Positions 5,725 through 6,898 of a stretch of 6,898 nt of DNA are shown in pieces (position 1 is the stretch's first letter; every line of letters begins with the position of its first letter). The notes beneath the pieces were generated by a model. That model was not told the origin of the DNA, searched no databases, and saw only the letters and a list, made by a program, of their open reading frames with translations. The position numbers and the translations under genes are program-made. Origin of the DNA: Alphaproteobacteria bacterium (GTDB lineage: Bacteria > Pseudomonadota > Alphaproteobacteria > Sphingomonadales > Sphingomonadaceae); assembly GCA_018828205.1 (NCBI GenBank), contig JAHJWA010000094.1, positions 1 through 6,898 on the forward strand. The letters run 5' to 3'.

Positions 5725-5741
5725 CGCCGCCTCAGGCGGCG
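5725..5741. terminator. GC-rich hairpin between convergent rcdA-like gene and glpK
   Basis: CGCCGCC and GGCGGCG make a perfect 7-bp stem with a TCA triloop (5732-5734), which is exactly the complement of the glpK stop codon. It lies between two convergent genes, 14 bases after the rcdA-like stop. It could slow or end transcription from both sides, but neither strand has a following T-run, so intrinsic termination is only a possibility. Confidence 0.4.
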
Positions 5742-6898
5742 GTGAGCGCCTTGCGCCAGCGTGCCAGCCGTTCCTGCCGGACTGCATCGGTCGAACTCGG
5801 CGCAAAGCTCTGCGCTGGCCCGCGCATCGCCTTGGCGGCCTCAGCGAGCGAGCCACACTGGCCGGCCCCCACCGCCGCGCACAGCGCCGCGCCGAGAGCG
5901 GTCGTTTCGACGAAATCGGGGCGCTCCACCGCGATATCGAGCATGTCTGCGAGATCCTGCGCCATCCAGTCGTTGGCGCTCATCCCACCGTCGATCCGCA
6001 ACGCGGTCCACGGCGCGCCATCAGCAGCGAAGGCTTCGGCCAGGTCGTGGGTCTGGTGCGCCATCGCCTCCAATGCGGCGCGCGCGATATGCGCCCGGCC
6101 GCTGGCGAAGCTGAGCCCGGCGATGACCCCGCGCGCCTCGGGCTGCCAGTGCGGCGCCCCCAGCCCCGACAATGCGGGTACGATCACCACCTCGCCGCTG
6201 TCCGCCACCGAGCGCGCCAGCTCCTCGGTCTGCGCCGAAGTCTCGATCAGCCCCAGCGTGTCGCGCAGCCACTGGACCAGGCTCCCCGCGACGAAGACCG
6301 AGCCTTCGAGCGCATAGGTTCGCTTGCCGTCGCGCTGGTTGAGCACGGTGCCGAGCAGGCGGTGTTCCGAGCGCGGGATGTCGGCACCCTTGTTGGTCAG
6401 CACGAAGGCGCCGGTGCCGTAGGTCGCCTTGGTCTCCCCGAACGACAGGCAGCCCTGCCCGATGGTCGCGGATTGCTGGTCGCCGACCAGCCCGCAGATC
6501 GGGATCGCGCGCCCAAACAAACTGGCGTCGCAGCGCGCCAGTTCGCCATGCGTGTCGGTGACCTGCGGCAGCGCCGCCAGCGGCACCCCCATAAGGTCGC
6601 ACAGCCCCGGATCGAATTGAGCCCCGTCCAGCGCCAACAGCTGGGTGCGGCTGGCGTTGCTGGCATCGCTGAGATGCGCGCCGCCGGTCAGCTTGAACAC
6701 CAGCCAGCTCTCCACCGTACCGAAAGCCAGCGTACCGGCCTGCGCCGCCCCGCGCACAGCGTCGTCATTGTCGAGCAGCCAGCGCATCTTGGTCCCCGAG
6801 AAATAGGGATCGAGCAGCAGCCCGGTGCGGCGCTGGATCTCGGCCTCGTGCCCGGCGTCCTTGAGCTCGGCGCAGAAAACGCTGGTGCGCCGGTCCTG
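5732..6898 (-). CDS. glpK: Glycerol kinase, C-terminal three-quarters (cut by window edge)
   Basis: GlpK phosphorylates glycerol to sn-glycerol 3-phosphate with ATP in the cytoplasm, the first step of glycerol catabolism. Visible are 388 residues starting in the QDRRT segment. Roughly 100 N-terminal residues of an expected 490 to 500 lie beyond the right edge. Motifs numbered from the edge: PYFSGTKMRWLLDN (31-44, FGGY signature 1); GLVGDQQSATIGQG (136-149), with the catalytic-base Asp at 140; KATYGTGAFVLTN (157-169, ATP-binding region); PALSGLGAPHW (241-251); FGGY signature 2 around GVIAGLSFASGRAHIARAALEA (257-278); and RIDGGMSANDW (301-311, ATP site). The frame continues unbroken to the edge, so an internal ATG at 6787 is not the start. 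No glycerol transporter or glycerol-3-phosphate dehydrogenase gene is visible. The family match is very clear. Confidence 0.97.
   Translation of the reverse strand, partial: QDRRTSVFCAELKDAGHEAEIQRRTGLLLDPYFSGTKMRWLLDNDDAVRGAAQAGTLAFGTVESWLVFKLTGGAHLSDASNASRTQLLALDGAQFDPGLCDLMGVPLAALPQVTDTHGELARCDASLFGRAIPICGLVGDQQSATIGQGCLSFGETKATYGTGAFVLTNKGADIPRSEHRLLGTVLNQRDGKRTYALEGSVFVAGSLVQWLRDTLGLIETSAQTEELARSVADSGEVVIVPALSGLGAPHWQPEARGVIAGLSFASGRAHIARAALEAMAHQTHDLAEAFAADGAPWTALRIDGGMSANDWMAQDLADMLDIAVERPDFVETTALGAALCAAVGAGQCGSLAEAAKAMRGPAQSFAPSSTDAVRQERLARWRKALTAA

Noticed and set aside
1..6898. Mobile element, CRISPR, toxin-antitoxin, phage or defence system
   Set aside because: All substantial genes match core housekeeping families. 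I found no long terminal repeats, spaced repeat arrays, transposase or integrase motifs, or odd base composition.

Overview
The window is GC-rich chromosomal DNA that looks like an alphaproteobacterium of the Sphingomonadales, probably Erythrobacteraceae. The evidence is the protein styles (a PtsP with a GAF domain, a DUF465 protein ending in LIPDIIA, a DUF1465/RcdA-family protein and a TPR-type CpoB/YbgF) and the gene order. The assignment rests on recognised families and not on a database search. I see no phage genes, insertion sequences, CRISPR arrays, rRNA or tRNA, and no sign of recent transfer.

Region 1 to 4772 is a run of five minus-strand genes. In transcription order they are a 51-residue DUF465/YdcH-like protein (4772 to 4617), ptsP encoding nitrogen-PTS Enzyme I (4558 to 2288), a RodZ-like HTH-membrane-DUF4115 protein (2161 to 1313), the periplasmic cpoB/ybgF gene (1188 to 223) and the start of tilS (227 leftwards, cut by the window edge). 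The cpoB-tilS junction overlaps. The other gaps are 58 to 126 bases and contain small inverted or direct repeats. One inverted repeat sits directly over the ptsP ribosome-binding region.

Region 4773 to 4946 is a divergent intergenic region. It drives the minus-strand genes on one side and a second DUF465 gene (4947 to 5144, plus strand, GTG start) on the other. A plausible sigma-70-type promoter faces the plus strand. A DUF1465/RcdA-family gene follows (5237 to 5710, plus). It is related to the Caulobacter adaptor that helps ClpXP degrade the cell-cycle regulator CtrA.

Region 5725 to 6898 is the 3' three-quarters of glpK (glycerol kinase) on the minus strand, convergent with the rcdA-like gene. 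A GC-rich hairpin has the glpK stop codon as its three-base loop.

Functionally this is mostly core housekeeping: nitrogen-PTS signalling, cell-shape and envelope constriction factors, tRNA-Ile modification, cell-cycle proteolysis and glycerol use. I did not find a convincing undescribed system. The best leads are the apparent absence of any ATG, GTG or TTG start for tilS, the hairpin over the ptsP translation start, and the back-to-back pair of DUF465 paralogues next to an RcdA-family gene.
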